Part shown: positions 1-11,957 of the stretch, piece after piece
Layout: every line of letters begins with the position of its first letter
Position numbering within the stretch: the stretch's first letter is position 1
Assembly: GCF_009730915.1 (NCBI RefSeq)
Contig: NC_052480.1
Location: 372,001-436,000, forward strand
Reading direction: 5' to 3'
From: Dioscorea cayenensis subsp. rotundata
Taxonomy: Eukaryota > Streptophyta > Magnoliopsida > Dioscoreales > Dioscoreaceae
DNA: 64,000 nt
Program-made: the position numbers and the translations under genes
Notes under the pieces: generated by a model
What the model saw: the letters and a program-made list of their open reading frames with translations, nothing else
Database searches by the model: none
What the model was told of the DNA's origin: nothing

Positions 1-269
1 AATTCACATAACATAACTTAATGATGGTATTCTCTTAATCTCAATGCCTCATGGAAATCATCAGTATCTCTTGAAACCAAGATATGCAATTAGTTTGCAT
101 TACATGATGATATAAGCTCAAGTCTTTTAATCAAAGGCTCTCAATATAAATAAACTGCTACATTGGCAAACCTGAAACCACAAAGCATTACATCAAAAGA
201 TCCTAACAATGCCATTAGAGTCAGTTCATCGTGTGAACAACCTACTACCTTGATTACTCTGTCTCATTC

Positions 270-704
270 TGATTTAGAGTGCTCCAGAAGGAACAATCAG
301 GTTGTGACGATGTCGAGGAAAAGTTCAAGGAGGAATTAAGGGAGACACAACACCAAGTTTAATGACTTTGTTATGGGAGCAATTAATACCAATCTCAATT
401 AATAGAATATGAATTATAAATTCTAGTAATTGTAGTCATTACAAGGTCGTTACAATAGGGGGCAGTGTCCTCGCATAGGAGGTATTTGATGAAATACCAT
501 GGTGCACAATCTATTACAAAATTTAATGATTCTCAGGGATTTGCTATATAATTGAATGGAAAAAGAAAGGAAGGGCATCATTGGCCTGGAAATTCTCTAT
601 CTTCTTCTCTTCTCCTTCTTCTTCTTCTCCTTTTTCTCCTTCTCCTGAGCCTCTACGCCCTTCCTCTCTGAAAGTCTCTCGATTCACAACCAAATCCTGC
701 ATCA
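270..704 (+). repeat. 5' LTR of the chromovirus
   Basis: This LTR begins TGATTTAGAG and ends TGCATCA. It aligns along its length with 5237-5702, including the shared stretches around GGAGGTATTTGATGAAATAC and the pyrimidine-rich block near 600-660. It lacks about 20 bp near its left end and lacks the 34-bp tandem duplication seen in the 3' copy. The two LTRs have clearly diverged by substitutions and indels, so the insertion is not recent. Confidence 0.85.
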
Positions 705-705
705 A

Positions 706-727
706 TTTAGTGTTTTCGTTGAGAGCG
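706..727 (+). other. Probable decayed primer-binding site of the chromovirus
   Basis: The bases just after the 5' LTR (TTTAGTGTTTTCGTTGAGAGC) resemble the PBS-like sequence TTGGTGCTTTCATTGAGAG, which is seen intact in the TRIM at 32.4 kb in this window. Position and resemblance are observed. The identity of the primer tRNA is not determined. Confidence 0.45.
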
Positions 728-1082
728 AACTATAACGGATGGCATGAAGACCAGGACGAGGGCTATGGAAGAACAACTTGCATCGATGGCGGAGCATCTC
801 TCCAGTTTCGATTCTGTTTTTCCCCAGCTTGAGTCCCTCTGTTCGACAGTCCAGCAACACTCAAAGTCGTTTGTGACCAGGAAAAAGAACCATGAGGAAT
901 CCGTCGACATCCTCCATAACTCACTGATTGCTCAGCAAAAGGTCATGGCGGAGATGATCCTTAAGCTACAATCGATCGACAGGTAAGCAACCTCACCTAC
1001 TGCACAACCACCCCTCCTTCCACTACCAATTCACAATATAGGTAATACTCTTCAACCATTCTCACCACTCATTCAAGCATTA

Positions 1083-1600
1083 GTGCGGTTGCCAACAGGC
1101 ATGCCGACAACAAGGTCACCAGCAATTGAGGTTTCGTTCTTCTCCGGTGAGAACGTTCTTGGGAGGTTATTCCAAATTAACCATTTCTTTACTTTCCACC
1201 AAATCCCCAATGATCAGCACCTCGCGATCGCGGCGTTCTATATGGCAGGACCAGCTCTTCAGTGGTTTCAATGGCTCAATTCCACAAATCAACTCACAGA
1301 TTGGAATGATTTTGTTCGCAAAATTGAGCTTCGTTTTGGTCCATCCTCCTTTGTTAATCAAGAATCAACCTTTTCAAGCTCAAACAATCCTCCACCCCCA
1401 CTGGGTATTTGCAGGACTTTGAGTGTCTTTCTACAAAAATCACCGAAATGAGTCAACAAAGCCTCTTAAATTGTTTTATATCGGGTCTCCGAGATGAGAC
1501 CCAACGAGAAATCTACTTGCTGAAACTTAGCAACCTTCATGACGCTGTAGGCATGGCAAATTGGTGGAAGATAAGCTCCAGGCGAGCAGATCCGGAGTGA
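1083..1600 (+). pseudogene. gag capsid-like region, frameshifted
   Basis: The region encodes a retrotransposon Gag-like protein, read in two overlapping frames (1083-1451 and 1409-1600). The first contains a segment of the type FYMAGPALQWFQWL followed by a DFVRKIELRFG stretch, typical of the plant retrotransposon Gag domain. The second continues it with a GLRDETQREIYL segment. The switch of frame near 1410-1450 shows a frameshift. Gag would form the virus-like particle that packages element RNA, but this copy is broken. Confidence 0.75.
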
Positions 1601-2253
1601 GTTGGCCTCCGTTTCATCGTACACAGACGCCAGCAATCACACATCAAACTGAGACACCGGCAACCAATGTCCAGGCTCCTCGCCTCGAACTATTACCCAT
1701 CAAGTGTCTCACACACATGGAGATGGCGGCCCGTCGTGAAAAGGGGCTTTGTTTCAATTGTGACACAAAGTTTACTCCGGGCCACCGCTGTAAACAGGCG
1801 CAGTTTCTATGTTTAATGGTCGAGCAGGAGGATTCGTCATCCTCGGAGGACCCACCGACGGAATTACAACCGACGTCGGCGGTGGATGCACTAGAAACAC
1901 AAGGGCTATTAGATGTGCCCTGTATTTCATTCCACGCCCTCACGGGGCAAGTTGTTCCCTCGACCTTGAAGATTGCGGGCTCCGTCCATGGAAAAGACGT
2001 CATCGTCCTCGTAGATGGCGGATTAACAAATAATTTTGTGCAGAAGCAATTGGCTAATCATCTTGGATTGGTCATTCAACCTTTACCCGATTTACGGGTT
2101 ACAATGGGAAATGGTGAGGCCGTATCAAGTACGAGAGCCTGTGCGGTTGAGCAAGACCACTTTTACTGTAGACTTGATTTTATAGCCGATTTATGGGGCG
2201 AATATTGTACTCGGGTTGCAATGGCTGCGCTAATTCGGACATATTGTATTTGA
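1561..2253 (+). pseudogene. gag zinc knuckle plus aspartic protease region
   Basis: A 230-codon open frame holds a CX2C...GHRC zinc knuckle (CFNCDTKFTPGHRC), typical of chromovirus Gag C-termini. About 90 residues later comes a retropepsin-like segment (KDVIVLVDGGLTNNFV). The usual active-site triad of such proteases is D-S/T-G, and here it reads DGG, so the catalytic site is probably altered as well as the frame broken downstream. Confidence 0.75.
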
Positions 2254-2334
2254 TTACAACGAGCTTTACATGGAATTCGGTCACATGGGCCAGCGAGTTT
2301 ACCTTCAGGGGCTGGTCAATTTTAATACAATGCA

Positions 2335-3600
2335 GTGAGACCAGCTTCACTCAGTCAATCAGGTATGGACCCAGCTCAATTCTTTCAACTTATAGTTGAA
2401 TTAACTCACAGGGACCCACATCCAAAGTTTGGATCCGATGCCCCAGTCGTCTCCTCAATGGCCTCTCATGATCACCGTATTCCACTGCTTCCCGGAACTA
2501 ACCCCGTAAACGTCAAGTTGTATCGATTCCCGCCCTTCCAGAAGTCTGAGATTGAGAAACTGGTAGGAGAGATGCTGACGGATGGTATCATCAGGCCGAG
2601 CACCAGCCCTTTTCTCGTCACCAGTGCTCCTTGTGAAGAAGGACGGAACCTAATGTTTCAGCGTCCATTACAGGGCGTTGAATGCAGTGACGGTGAAGGA
2701 CCGATTTCCCATTCTTACAGTGGAGGAACTACTAGATGAGGTGAACGGCGCCAAGATTTTCTCCAAATTAGACCTTCGTGCCAAGTAACACCAAATCAGA
2801 ATACACCTGGACGATGTGGAGAAGACAACATTCTGATCGCACGACTGCCATTTTGAGTTCCTAGTCATGCCGTACAAATTAACCAATTCTCCGTCGATTT
2901 TCCAATCACTAATGAACTCGATGTTCAGGCAAGTTCTTCGAAAATTTGTCCTTATATTTTTTGATGACATCCTCGTCTACTTGCTTCACCTTCGCTTGGT
3001 CTTCCACCGACTTCGACTTCATCGCCTATGTGCGAAACTCTCCAAGTGCGAATTTGGCTGCACGACAATTGTATATTTGGGTCATATCGTCTCCGGCGAA
3101 GGGGTGACCGTCGACCCCGACAATACCCAAGCAATTAAAAAATGGCCAATTCCCAGGACCATCAAAGCTCTAAGAAGTTTCTAGGGACTCTGCGGTTATT
3201 ACAAGTGATTCGTCGCCCAATATTCCAAATTAGCAGCATTACTGAGGAAAGATGCATTTTTGTGGTCGGAGACGGAAACCTAAGCTTTCCATAAGCTTTC
3301 TCAGTGACGCCAGTACTGCAACTGCTGGAATTTTCAATACCGGTTGCGTCTACCTATGCGTGGGAGATGTTCACCATCACCGAAGTTGTGAAGAAATGGC
3401 GACAGTATTTTTTGGGACACCGATTTAAGATACAAACGGACCATCAGAGCCTCCACGCATTGATGTATCAAACAATTCAAATGCCATAACAGTAATGATG
3501 GCTCTGCAAATTGGTGGGCTATGACTTTGATATTGAGCACAAACCCGGCATTCTTAATGGGCCGGCCGATGCTATATCTTGAGTGACCAGAGTATCCTGT
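2335..3600 (+). pseudogene. Reverse transcriptase and RNase H region, broken
   Basis: The start (2335-2739) carries the conserved approach to the RT palm (PVNVKLYRFPPFQKSEIEKLV and a segment ending GIIRPSTSPF). After a frame change, 2867-3184 contains the YXDD-box equivalent FFDDILVY and the LSKCEFG...YLGHIVS segment typical of Ty3 RT thumb regions. RNase H follows around 3304-3600, with a TDHQSLHAL motif and the KPG...ADAIS-like end. Several stops and frameshifts separate these blocks, so no single protein is encoded. Confidence 0.8.
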
Positions 3601-5393
3601 CATGCCCTGTTCTTTGAATCACATCCACAACCTGTCATATGGGAAGCCATCAGGAAAGCTTACAACAATCAGCCAGGCAGAATTTCCCCGATTGCCTCTG
3701 TCACTCAAGACCTCGGACAATATCCCAATTTCCGGATTAGAGATGGATTGTTACTGTTTAAAGGGAGGATATGGATTCCTTCAAACTCAGCTCTACAACC
3801 TATTATAGTAGCTGAATTCCATTACACACCCACTAGCAGTCATGCAAGAATACAGAGAACATTGGCTCATGTAGCAAGCATATTTTACTGGCCGGAGCTT
3901 CGCAAAACAGTGTGCGAAATAGTCTCCAAGTGTGTGGAGTGACAAGAAGTTAAACACGTCAACCAAACCCCTTAAGGATTGCTGCAACCATTGCCAATTT
4001 CTGGGAAAATTTGGCATTCCATGTCCGTGGACAAGTATATTTTACTGGTTGGAGCTTCGTAAAACAGTGCGCAAAATAGTCTCCAATTGTGTGGAGTGTT
4101 AAGCAGTTAAACCCGTCAATCAAGCCCCTCAAGGATTGCTGCAACCATTGCCAATTCCCTGGAAAATTTGGCATTCCGTGTCCATAGACTTCATCACCGG
4201 ATTACCTTTATCTGGGGGAAGACGACAATCATGGTGGTTGTCGATCGATTGTCTAAATAGGGTCTTTTTTAGCATTAGGACCAACCTTTACAGCTCCCCA
4301 GGTCGCTGAGCAAATATTGCGAGATGTGATCAAGCTTTATGGTCCGCCAGCACAAATCATCTCTGACTGTCCGTGATCCGATCTTCATGAGTGGATTTTG
4401 GCACGAGCTATTCAAGCATCAGGGAACGATGCTGGCCAAAGCAGAGCTTACCACCTGCAAACCGATGGCTATACCGAGGTTTTAAATAGATATCTCGAAG
4501 ACTACTTACGATGCTTCACCTGAATCACCTCCGATCATCCTCGCCAGTGGACCAAATACTTACATTGGGCGGAGTGGCACTATAATACTACCTGGCATTC
4601 AGCTATCGAAATGACTCTATTTGAGGCTGTATTCGGTCGAGCTCCACCGTCATGTTAGTATTACCTGGTCGGGACCTCCTCCGTGGCAACGGTCGATAAG
4701 ATCCTCTCTGAGCGCACGGAGATCCTTTTGCCCTTGCGGGAGAATTTAAAAAGAGCACAAGTGCGAATGTGCAACCAAGGCAATGCTAAAAGAATAGATG
4801 TTCAATTTCAGGAAGGAGACTGGGTTTTATTGAGGTTGCAGCCATATCACCAGACATCGTTAGAGCTGCGAAGTTCTCACAAGCTCGCTAGGCGTTTTTA
4901 TGGACCCTTCCATATCACTAATAAAATTGGTGATGTGACGTATCGGTTGAAATTTCCACCAACCGCTAAGTTACATAAAGTCTTTCATGTTTCGAAATTG
5001 AAGAGGTTTATAGGAGACCCGAATCCTGTGACTCAGTCATTATCATATGACTTTATAAATCAGCATCTGTTGCGGACTCCAGTGTCAGCATTGAAACAAT
5101 GGGATGTTCTGAAATCTAGGAAATTTTTTTGGGAAGTCCTGATTCAGTGGAAAGGTCAATCACCGAAGGACGCCATGTGGGAGGATAAAGAAGACTTTTG
5201 TACTACATTTCCAAACTTTCTCCTTGATGACAAGGTTGATTCAAAAGAAGGGGCAATTATTACAGGGTGCTTCTCTAGAAGGAACAATCAGGTTGTGATG
5301 ATGTTGAGGAGAAGGTCAAAGAGGAATCAAGGGAGGCAAAACACCAAGTTTAATGACTTCGCTATGGGTGCAATTAATACCAATCTCAATTAA
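3583..5393 (+). pseudogene. Integrase with GPY/F module and chromodomain, broken
   Basis: The N-terminal HHCC zinc-binding module is visible at about 3810-3945 (HARIQRTL ... ending in a C-X2-C-like pair that is interrupted by a stop). The catalytic core is present as fragments near 4185-4640. A clean 236-codon frame (4683-5393) encodes the C-terminal part: a GDWVLLRLQPY segment, a FYGPFHI module (GPY/F type), an LHKVFHVSKLK segment, and a chromodomain-like end (EVLIQWKG...AMWED). Chromodomains direct integration toward particular chromatin in this family. The end of the frame runs into the 3' LTR, as is common. Confidence 0.8.
3875..4187 (+). repeat. 157-bp tandem duplication inside the integrase region
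   Basis: Positions 3875-4031 and 4032-4187 are two adjacent, slightly diverged copies of one segment. Both begin CAAG(C/T)ATATTTTACTGG and end near GGCATTCC(A/G)TGTCC. The duplicated piece spans the end of the zinc-binding module and the start of the catalytic core. It arose after the element lost function or contributed to that loss. Confidence 0.85.
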
Positions 5394-5702
5394 TAGAATC
5401 TGAATGAATGAATTGTAAATTCTAATAATTATAGTGAATGAATGAATTGTAAATTCTAATAATTATAGTCATTACAAGGTTGTTACAATAAATGGTAATG
5501 TCCTGGCATAGGAGGTATTTGATGAAATACCTAGGTGGACAATCTGTTACAAAATGAGGGATTTGTTATATAACTGAATGGAAAAGGAAAGAAAGGGCAT
5601 CTTTGGCCTGAAAATTCTCCATCTTTTTCTCTTCTCCTTCTCCTGAGCCTCTACTCCCTTCCTCTCTAAAATTCTCTCGATTCACAACCAAATCCTGCAT
5701 CA
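5237..5702 (+). repeat. 3' LTR of the chromovirus, with a 34-bp tandem duplication
   Basis: This is the partner of 270-704. It ends TGCATCA and is followed by the CATTC target duplication (5703-5707). It contains an exact 34-bp tandem duplication (5401-5434 and 5435-5468, each starting TGAATGAATGAATTGTAAAT) that the 5' LTR does not have. The duplication therefore happened after insertion. Confidence 0.85.
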
Positions 5703-5707
5703 CATTC

Positions 5708-6324
5708 TATATAAGTTCGAGACCATTTACTATTGCTTCATGGGGCGGAAAGCTTCCTATTTATGCTATTCATCTATCTCATTGCTCCTTATTCAACTAC
5801 GAAGATCAATGATCGATCACTGCGTGGAATCAATTCAAAAACAACAATACGAAAAACTAGAATTCAATCTGTCATAACTAACACAAATTGAAGCAAATTA
5901 ATCTCACTTACACCATTCAATCATCATCATCATCATCATTTTCGTTGACAGCGATTAATCCTCTCTTCAACGCTACGAACGATCTCTATCTCCAGATTGC
6001 CCACATAGCGCTTCAATGGCTGCCGATCCAAAGAGAAGAGAGCACTCATCGAGAAGACGAACGCTCGAGAATGCTTGGTTGCTTGCTTGATTTAACTAAC
6101 AAGGCAACCCAAAAGAAAAATGACACGTGGCAAAGATTCGCGCCATTGTTTATCTTGAGATAAGTAGTATTGTCAATCTCGAGGTATGACGTGGCGGGCC
6201 TTTTAGACGTTGATCAAAGAATGAGAAAGTGTAGCCGTTCGATCCGATAAAACGATCAGATGGGATGATATTATTAATTTGATCACCGCTTTAGGGCTTT
6301 TCAAGGGTTTCGCAATCTTCGGTA
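5708..6324 (+). promoter_or_regulatory. Spacer and probable promoter of the PRORP gene
   Basis: No gene is recognised here. A 91-codon open frame (5888-6163) is low-complexity (CAT repeats near 5920) and has no recognisable domain. Near the gene are a G-box-like GACACGTGGC (6121-6130), a TGACGTGGC (6186-6194) and an AAGGGTTT telo-box-like motif (6303-6310). Telo-box motifs are common upstream of plant housekeeping and RNA-processing genes. Their role here is inferred. Confidence 0.4.
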
Positions 6325-9300
6325 ATGGCGATGGAACCGCCATCGAAAAAGAAGAAGAAAGGTCACGCTCCGGAAGCTCAATTCCGGCGAGCTCTCGACA
6401 CATGCTCCCGCAACGGCGACCTCAGTGGCGCTCTTGATCTCTATCGAGCTGCTATCTCCAATGGTACACATCTCATCTCATACCATTTCAACAACATCCT
6501 CCATCTCTGCTCTTCCTCCCTTGAAACCCTACCTTCCCCTGATAAGCCTTCCGCCATTAGTTCCGGTTTCGAGATCTTCAACTGCATGATCGCTCATGGC
6601 ACACTCCCCACCGAGGCCACCATCACCTCCATGGCCCGGATCGCTGCCCACCGAATCGAAGGTGGTGGGGATCTCGCTTTCGACCTCGTGAAAACACTGA
6701 AAGAAAAGTACGGTGCTTCGCCGAAACTGAGAACCTACGGCCCGGCGCTCTTCTGGTTTTGCAAAAATTTGGATGCGGATAAGGCTTATGATGTGGAGAA
6801 TCATATGGTTCTGAATGGAATTTCTCCCGAGGAGCCGGAGATTGCTGCATTGTTGGATGTAAGCGCGAGGTTGGGAAGAGAGGAGAAGGTTTATGAGTAT
6901 CTGCTGAAGTTGAGGGGTTCCGTGGCATGTGTCTCGAGATCAACTGCGGAAGTATTGGAGAGATGGTTTGGGAGTGAGAGCGCAAGGGAGGTCGGGAGGT
7001 TGGGATGGGATGTGAGTGCTGTAAGGGATGCGATCACAGTGAATGGAGGAGGTTGGCATGGACTGGGGTGGCTGGGAAAGGGGAAGTGGAGAGTTTCTTG
7101 GGGAAGTGTGGGATTCGACGGCAGGTGTTCTTGTTGCTCAGAGACACTGGCTTGTGTGGATATCACTCAGAAAGAGACCGAGATGTTTTCTGACTCAGTG
7201 GCCTCTCTTGCTATGTCAAGGGAGACATGGTCGAATTTTACAAATTTTCAGGTAATGGTGGTTAAACTTCTTTAATTAAAAAAATCATCTTTCTTAGTTT
7301 TAGCTGATTGGGATTGTTGAAAATGTGACCTGAGTGACATGAATACCATGTGGAGTTTCACCTTCTGATAACCACTGTTTATTTTAGCTGAATGTGATTG
7401 ATCAACATATAACCTGATAAAAAAGAAAACCTTGTTGAAAATTTTCATTCCTGCACTAAAATGTTACAGGCTGTTAGAGATTTTCCAAGCTTTCTGGTTG
7501 GTACTTTTGGATTAGCTCTGTTACCCTGACATTATTTGTTTAGGATTGGTTGGGCAAACATGCTGCCTATGAAGCTATTGTGGATGGGGCTAATGTTGGG
7601 CTTTATCAACAAAATTTTGCTGACGGTGGATTCAGTTTGTCTCAGGTCTGAGTTTTGAGCTGTGCTGGCTCTTTATGCTTGCTAGGTGTGGATTGCTGTC
7701 ATTTTTATATGGAACATTTATGTGCAGATATTGATGCTTTTTTGAATGGAGCAGCTTGATGCCGTTGTTAATGAGCTATATAAAAGAAGCCATGGGAAAT
7801 GGCCACTTGTTATATTACATAATAAGCGGGTGCGTGTGTTCATGGAAAATCCCTCAGCAAAGGAGTTGATTGAGACTTGGAGAGCTAAGGGAATATTATA
7901 TACGACGCCAAGTGGATCAAATGATGATTGGTAGGATTTTCTGTTTAAGCATTTGTGATGTCTCGATATATTAGTTTCTGATTATTTGTTGAGCTTTCGC
8001 GCTATGTAGTTATTAGCATCCAAAATGTAAGTTACTAAGCGAAAGTGTTGAATCCAAAAAGATAATCTATGAAAGATGCATCACTGCTTGAGGATTGAGA
8101 TTAGTGGGTGCATCTGTGGAGATCTGAGCTCATATTATTAGTCTAACAAGATTTCACTGAATTGAATGATTTCTTCATAAATCCATAATTTATAAAAGAC
8201 AAAGGAGGGTCAGCTTTTCTGAGCTATCATGTAACTGTATCATTGTCGTCAAATGATTCTTTGTTAATCACTAATAACATAGTGTGGTAAAAGATATTAA
8301 TAATGGCCTTTGAAACATTTCTTTACTCATCTTCGTTTTAATAGGCCCATATGGAGATTTTCGGGGGAGCTTAGAAATTTACGTATTGTCTGTGATTGTG
8401 TCATAAATTTCGTCTTTCCTGCCAGTTGCTGAATTACTTTTACAAATTATTGGAAGTGTTCATCTTTCCTGTTATCTGGTTGTGTTTTAGGTATTGGCTC
8501 TATGCAGCAGTTAGGCTCAAGTGTTTGCTCGTGACTAATGATGAAATGAGAGATCACATATTTGAGCTCCTCGGGAGTAACTTTTTCCCCAAGTGGAAAG
8601 AGCGACATCAGGTGTGTACTGCAAACCCATCCTTATTATTGGGAGTTTATTGTGTCGATGAAAATTTTGGGAATGCTTTCTCCTGTGACATATTGTACAC
8701 CTTGTCTTTGTAGTTATTATTCCCCAGAAAGGTGAATACCACTTTACCAGATGGTTTCCTAGTTTTGCCAATGTTAAGGTTGTTATGTTGGTCCTTCTGA
8801 TTATGGTGCTATGTCTTTATGAGTCTCAAGGGCATCACTTCATGATAGAGTGCTGCATCCAGCCTGCAATGTGTAATTTAAGTTAATTAGGAGAGCTGAC
8901 CGACATATTTTTTGTGGATCTGATCGGGTGAAATAGCACATAATTGACCTTTCTTTGTTTTCTTTTTTGTGAATTTGCAGGTTAAATATACATTTGCAAA
9001 AGGGGTTTTGGTGCTACATATGCCACCCACATATTCCTCAGTCATTCAGGTATAGCTTTTAAAGTATTTTGGTGCATTGTCATCTGTTTCTTTCGTCACA
9101 ATATTATTTGCTGCAGTAGATTATACAGCATATAGAAGTAATAGAACCCTTTAGTGTAGGCACTACCCAATCTAGCGCTCTATCTGTGAAATTTTTATTC
9201 AGCTGAAAATCATATATGTTGGAAGGTGGCAGCTGTGGCTGGAGTTAGCGGCATTCTTACAGCTGCTGGTTCTGTCATTTGGTTAAATCCTCAGTTTTTA

Positions 9301-10033
9301 CTGATTCAAAAGCAACAACCTGCTGTTTGGCAACCCTAACAAAAAACTGTTGGACTGATTTTGGGCAAAGCATTTAAGGCAGTATTTGCATCGCATTTTT
9401 GGGTTCCCTTATCCATTAGTCTGGATCTGTAGTGATTTTTCTGCTGCAGCTCCGGGCACTGGGCAGTTGAGTCTCTTCTTTATTAAGAAAAAGAAGCAGC
9501 TGAAGATTTTAAAGTGGCATCTCTATTGTCGCCCACACCTAGTTCGTCTCTTACAGTTTTCCTCACATTAAACCTATATGAACAGTTTTGATAGAACTGA
9601 ATGGCAACCATCCTTTTTGAAGATTTCTGAGCCACAGAACGTTAATGCTATGGAATGTTTACGAGTCATGGATAGTTGGCTATTGTTCACCATAGTCTGA
9701 TTCTCTTCCATGTTTCTTTGTGTTTATACCTTACACTGCATCATATATTTGTATTATGTGCATGGCTTGCAGGAGTCAGAAACAGGGTCATGGCACATTC
9801 CCATAGAGGACAAGAACGCCGAGGAGGGACGGAGACTTTGGTTGTGTGCAACACGATGTGGGGCATGTGACAATGGCTGTGATGATAATCTGCCTGGTGG
9901 CAGTTGCCAGATACTACGGAGCCTGCCTGAAATGCAGAGTGTTGCTGCAGTGAAACATGCCAATGGTGCGCAGCGATCCGGGTCACCAGATCAGTCAGAT
10001 AATAAATCAACTGATCAACCAGGTGATAATTGA
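6325..10033 (+). CDS. Proteinaceous RNase P (PRORP), nuclear type, six exons
   Basis: Single-protein RNase P, which cuts the 5' leader from precursor tRNAs. I read exons 6325-7251, 7544-7645, 7755-7930, 8491-8611, 8981-9049 and 9773-10033, all with GT-AG introns and continuous frame, giving 551 residues. Family members are roughly 530-580. The N-terminal half is the PPR region. The metallonuclease (NYN) domain has VDGANVGLYQQNF (Asp323), NDDWYWLYAA (Asp400, Asp401) and TNDEMRDH (Asp419), with the same spacing as the known catalytic aspartates. The structural zinc site is C268/C271 with H473 (WHIP) and C490. There is no organelle-type leader. The start MAMEPPSKKKKKG has a lysine run that looks like a nuclear signal, so a PRORP2/PRORP3-like nuclear enzyme is inferred. 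An ATG two codons downstream (Met3) is possible. Confidence 0.93.
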
Positions 10034-11500
10034 TGCCACCATTAGATTCCCATGATATTTATTATTATTAGTAGGCTTGTTGTAACCGACCCGTTTGAGA
10101 TGATGGAAAGCCAATTCAGACAAGCAATTTGCCACGGATTCCAACCACCAAACGCCTTAAAAGAGGGGCCGTGTGTTGCCAGGTAAACCTCTTTTATCTG
10201 TTGACCTTATCTTATATTCTTTACTGCCTTGAGGCTTGTAACTTGTAAGCGTCTACGGATTTTTTCTTCTTTGTTTTCAAAAACTATGGAAATTCCAATA
10301 AGTAGTGGTAAGGCTGTGTTGTTTCTATGGCAAAACAAGCAGCTGTAAAGAGTGATATAAGTAGTGGAAATAAATAAATAAATAAAAAACATGGGTTTTA
10401 TATGAACAATTTACAACTGAACATGCTTGAATCGCAAAAATGTGACGTTTTTGGTTGTTTTGGTCTTGTTTTTCTTCCGCAGATAGGTCTCTTTTTGGGC
10501 TAAATTATATTATTTCCTTTGTTTTTTGGACTGGCTTATATTAGTACTCCATTCATTACACATATGTATTAATACAAGGAATACAAAGAACTCCCACGTG
10601 ATTGAACTTTAGAATGGTTCGAGCTTAGAAAGCACCAGATGATCACCATTTCTTAATGTCTTAGATTAATTGCACCGAAGATGCATGCCTTTCTGGGCAA
10701 GCAACGGTGACCGTCACAAACGACCCATTCTTTTCCCGGGTTGGATGGAGTTCTAATGCCCCATTACGAGCTGGCCTTTTACTACCATGTCTCTTATTGG
10801 AAATGACTTGCCAACGTCCGTGTGGACCGTTACCCCTCAATCAAACCGCGTTCACGGATACTTATTTTTTCAACTCTAGTTAGGAAAAATCAAGATCTAT
10901 TTCAACTTCTATTAAAAATTAAATTAAAAAAAAAAAAACAATGTTGTCCTAGCACTCGTCTCCTAAATAAACTTGGCTGAAAATGATAGGAGGAAAATGA
11001 CGTTTAATTATGTTTTCAAGTTGTGGGGCCCGAATTAAGCTTAGGTGGCAACATACTACTGGTGTGCTCTAACGTGATAGGGGGATTCGTGGTGATTTTT
11101 GGCCACCCTTATTGACCCGTTTCCGAGACACTAATTAAAAATCACCCTGGGCTTTCATCAAAACTACCAAAATGCCACATGACTCGATCCATTTCTCTAC
11201 GGAGGATAATCTCGCACGCAAGCATTCACTTCCAGACAAGTACCCTGCCGACTGTTTGCGCCTGACAACAAACCCGACAAGACCTTTGGTTTTCTTGTAA
11301 TAAACCCCAAAAACAAAGTTCTTTTCGCTAATCGATGATAAAATAATACCGACGACGCACCTTGAATCTTCGAAAACCACTTTTGTTTGTCTGTTTCAAC
11401 ACATGTAAACGACACCGAAGCCTCCACGTCAGCGTGGTATAGCATAAGACTCTAGGGTCGCGAAGAAACGTACCGGCCGAGGTTAAAAACATCCAAATGC
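10034..11500. other. PRORP 3' region and SAP upstream spacer
   Basis: No gene is recognised. The first part (to about 10400) should hold the PRORP 3' UTR. The rest is unique-looking AT-rich sequence with a more GC-balanced stretch at 10680-10860 and 11030-11490. The short open frames at 11135-11445 (-) have no recognisable domain. Confidence 0.4.
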
Positions 11501-11736
11501 TTGTTGTATTTAACCTCTCTGTCTATCTCTCTATTTCTTTCCAAATTCCAGGCTGGTGATCTGTTTTCTAGCATACCAAATTCAACAACCGACTTCCTTT
11601 CTCCTTTTCCTCCTTATATTCCCCCCCTTTTCCTCCTCTTGCTTTCCTTCATCTTCAATCATTTGATTCAATTAACAACAACCCCCAATAAGAGAAGCAG
11701 CAGAGAAATCCCAAATCCCCAAACTTCTCTCAATCG

Positions 11737-11948
11737 GTAATTCAATCCATTTCTCTCTCTCTCTCTCTTTTTTTTCTTTTAAAAAAAAATATATATTTAG
11801 GCTTTAGAAATGGATTGCTTAATTAGTACGATGCTTCTAGAATTGGTTTCCGTTTTTCCCGATTTTTGGATTGACTTGGGAAACACGTCTTCTTTATAGA
11901 TCTATTGAATCTCATATTCACCACCAACCTTTGGGGTTTTCATTGCAG
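11737..11948 (+). other. Predicted 5' UTR intron of the A20/AN1 gene
   Basis: A donor (CAATCG|GTAATT, GT at 11737) and an acceptor (TTTTCATTGCAG, ending 11948) flank a T-rich segment starting with a CT run (11756-11768). The acceptor is 9 bp before the start codon. A leader intron with an intronless coding region is the usual structure of plant SAP genes. Confidence 0.7.
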
Positions 11949-11957
11949 AGATCGATC

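Larger units (their letters stand above)
265..5707 (+). mobile_element. Decayed Ty3/gypsy chromovirus (LTR retrotransposon), full length with target duplication
   Basis: The element has two LTRs (270-704 and 5237-5702). A 5-bp direct repeat, CATTC, lies immediately outside them (265-269 and 5703-5707), and both LTRs end in TGCATCA. Between them, in order, are gag, a zinc knuckle, protease, reverse transcriptase, RNase H, integrase and a C-terminal chromodomain, which is the Ty3 chromovirus order. The knuckle form (CFNCD...GHRC) and the chromodomain suggest a Reina-like clade, but that assignment is inference. Every domain is cut by stops and frameshifts, so the copy is not autonomous. One ambiguity is the 3' LTR start: a purine tract (AAAAGAAGGGG, 5243-5253) lies just inside the boundary I chose, so the true LTR could begin a little later. 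Confidence 0.9.

Noticed and set aside
6529..7166. Minus-strand open frames opposite PRORP exon 1
   Set aside because: They are antisense shadows of a well-supported coding exon.
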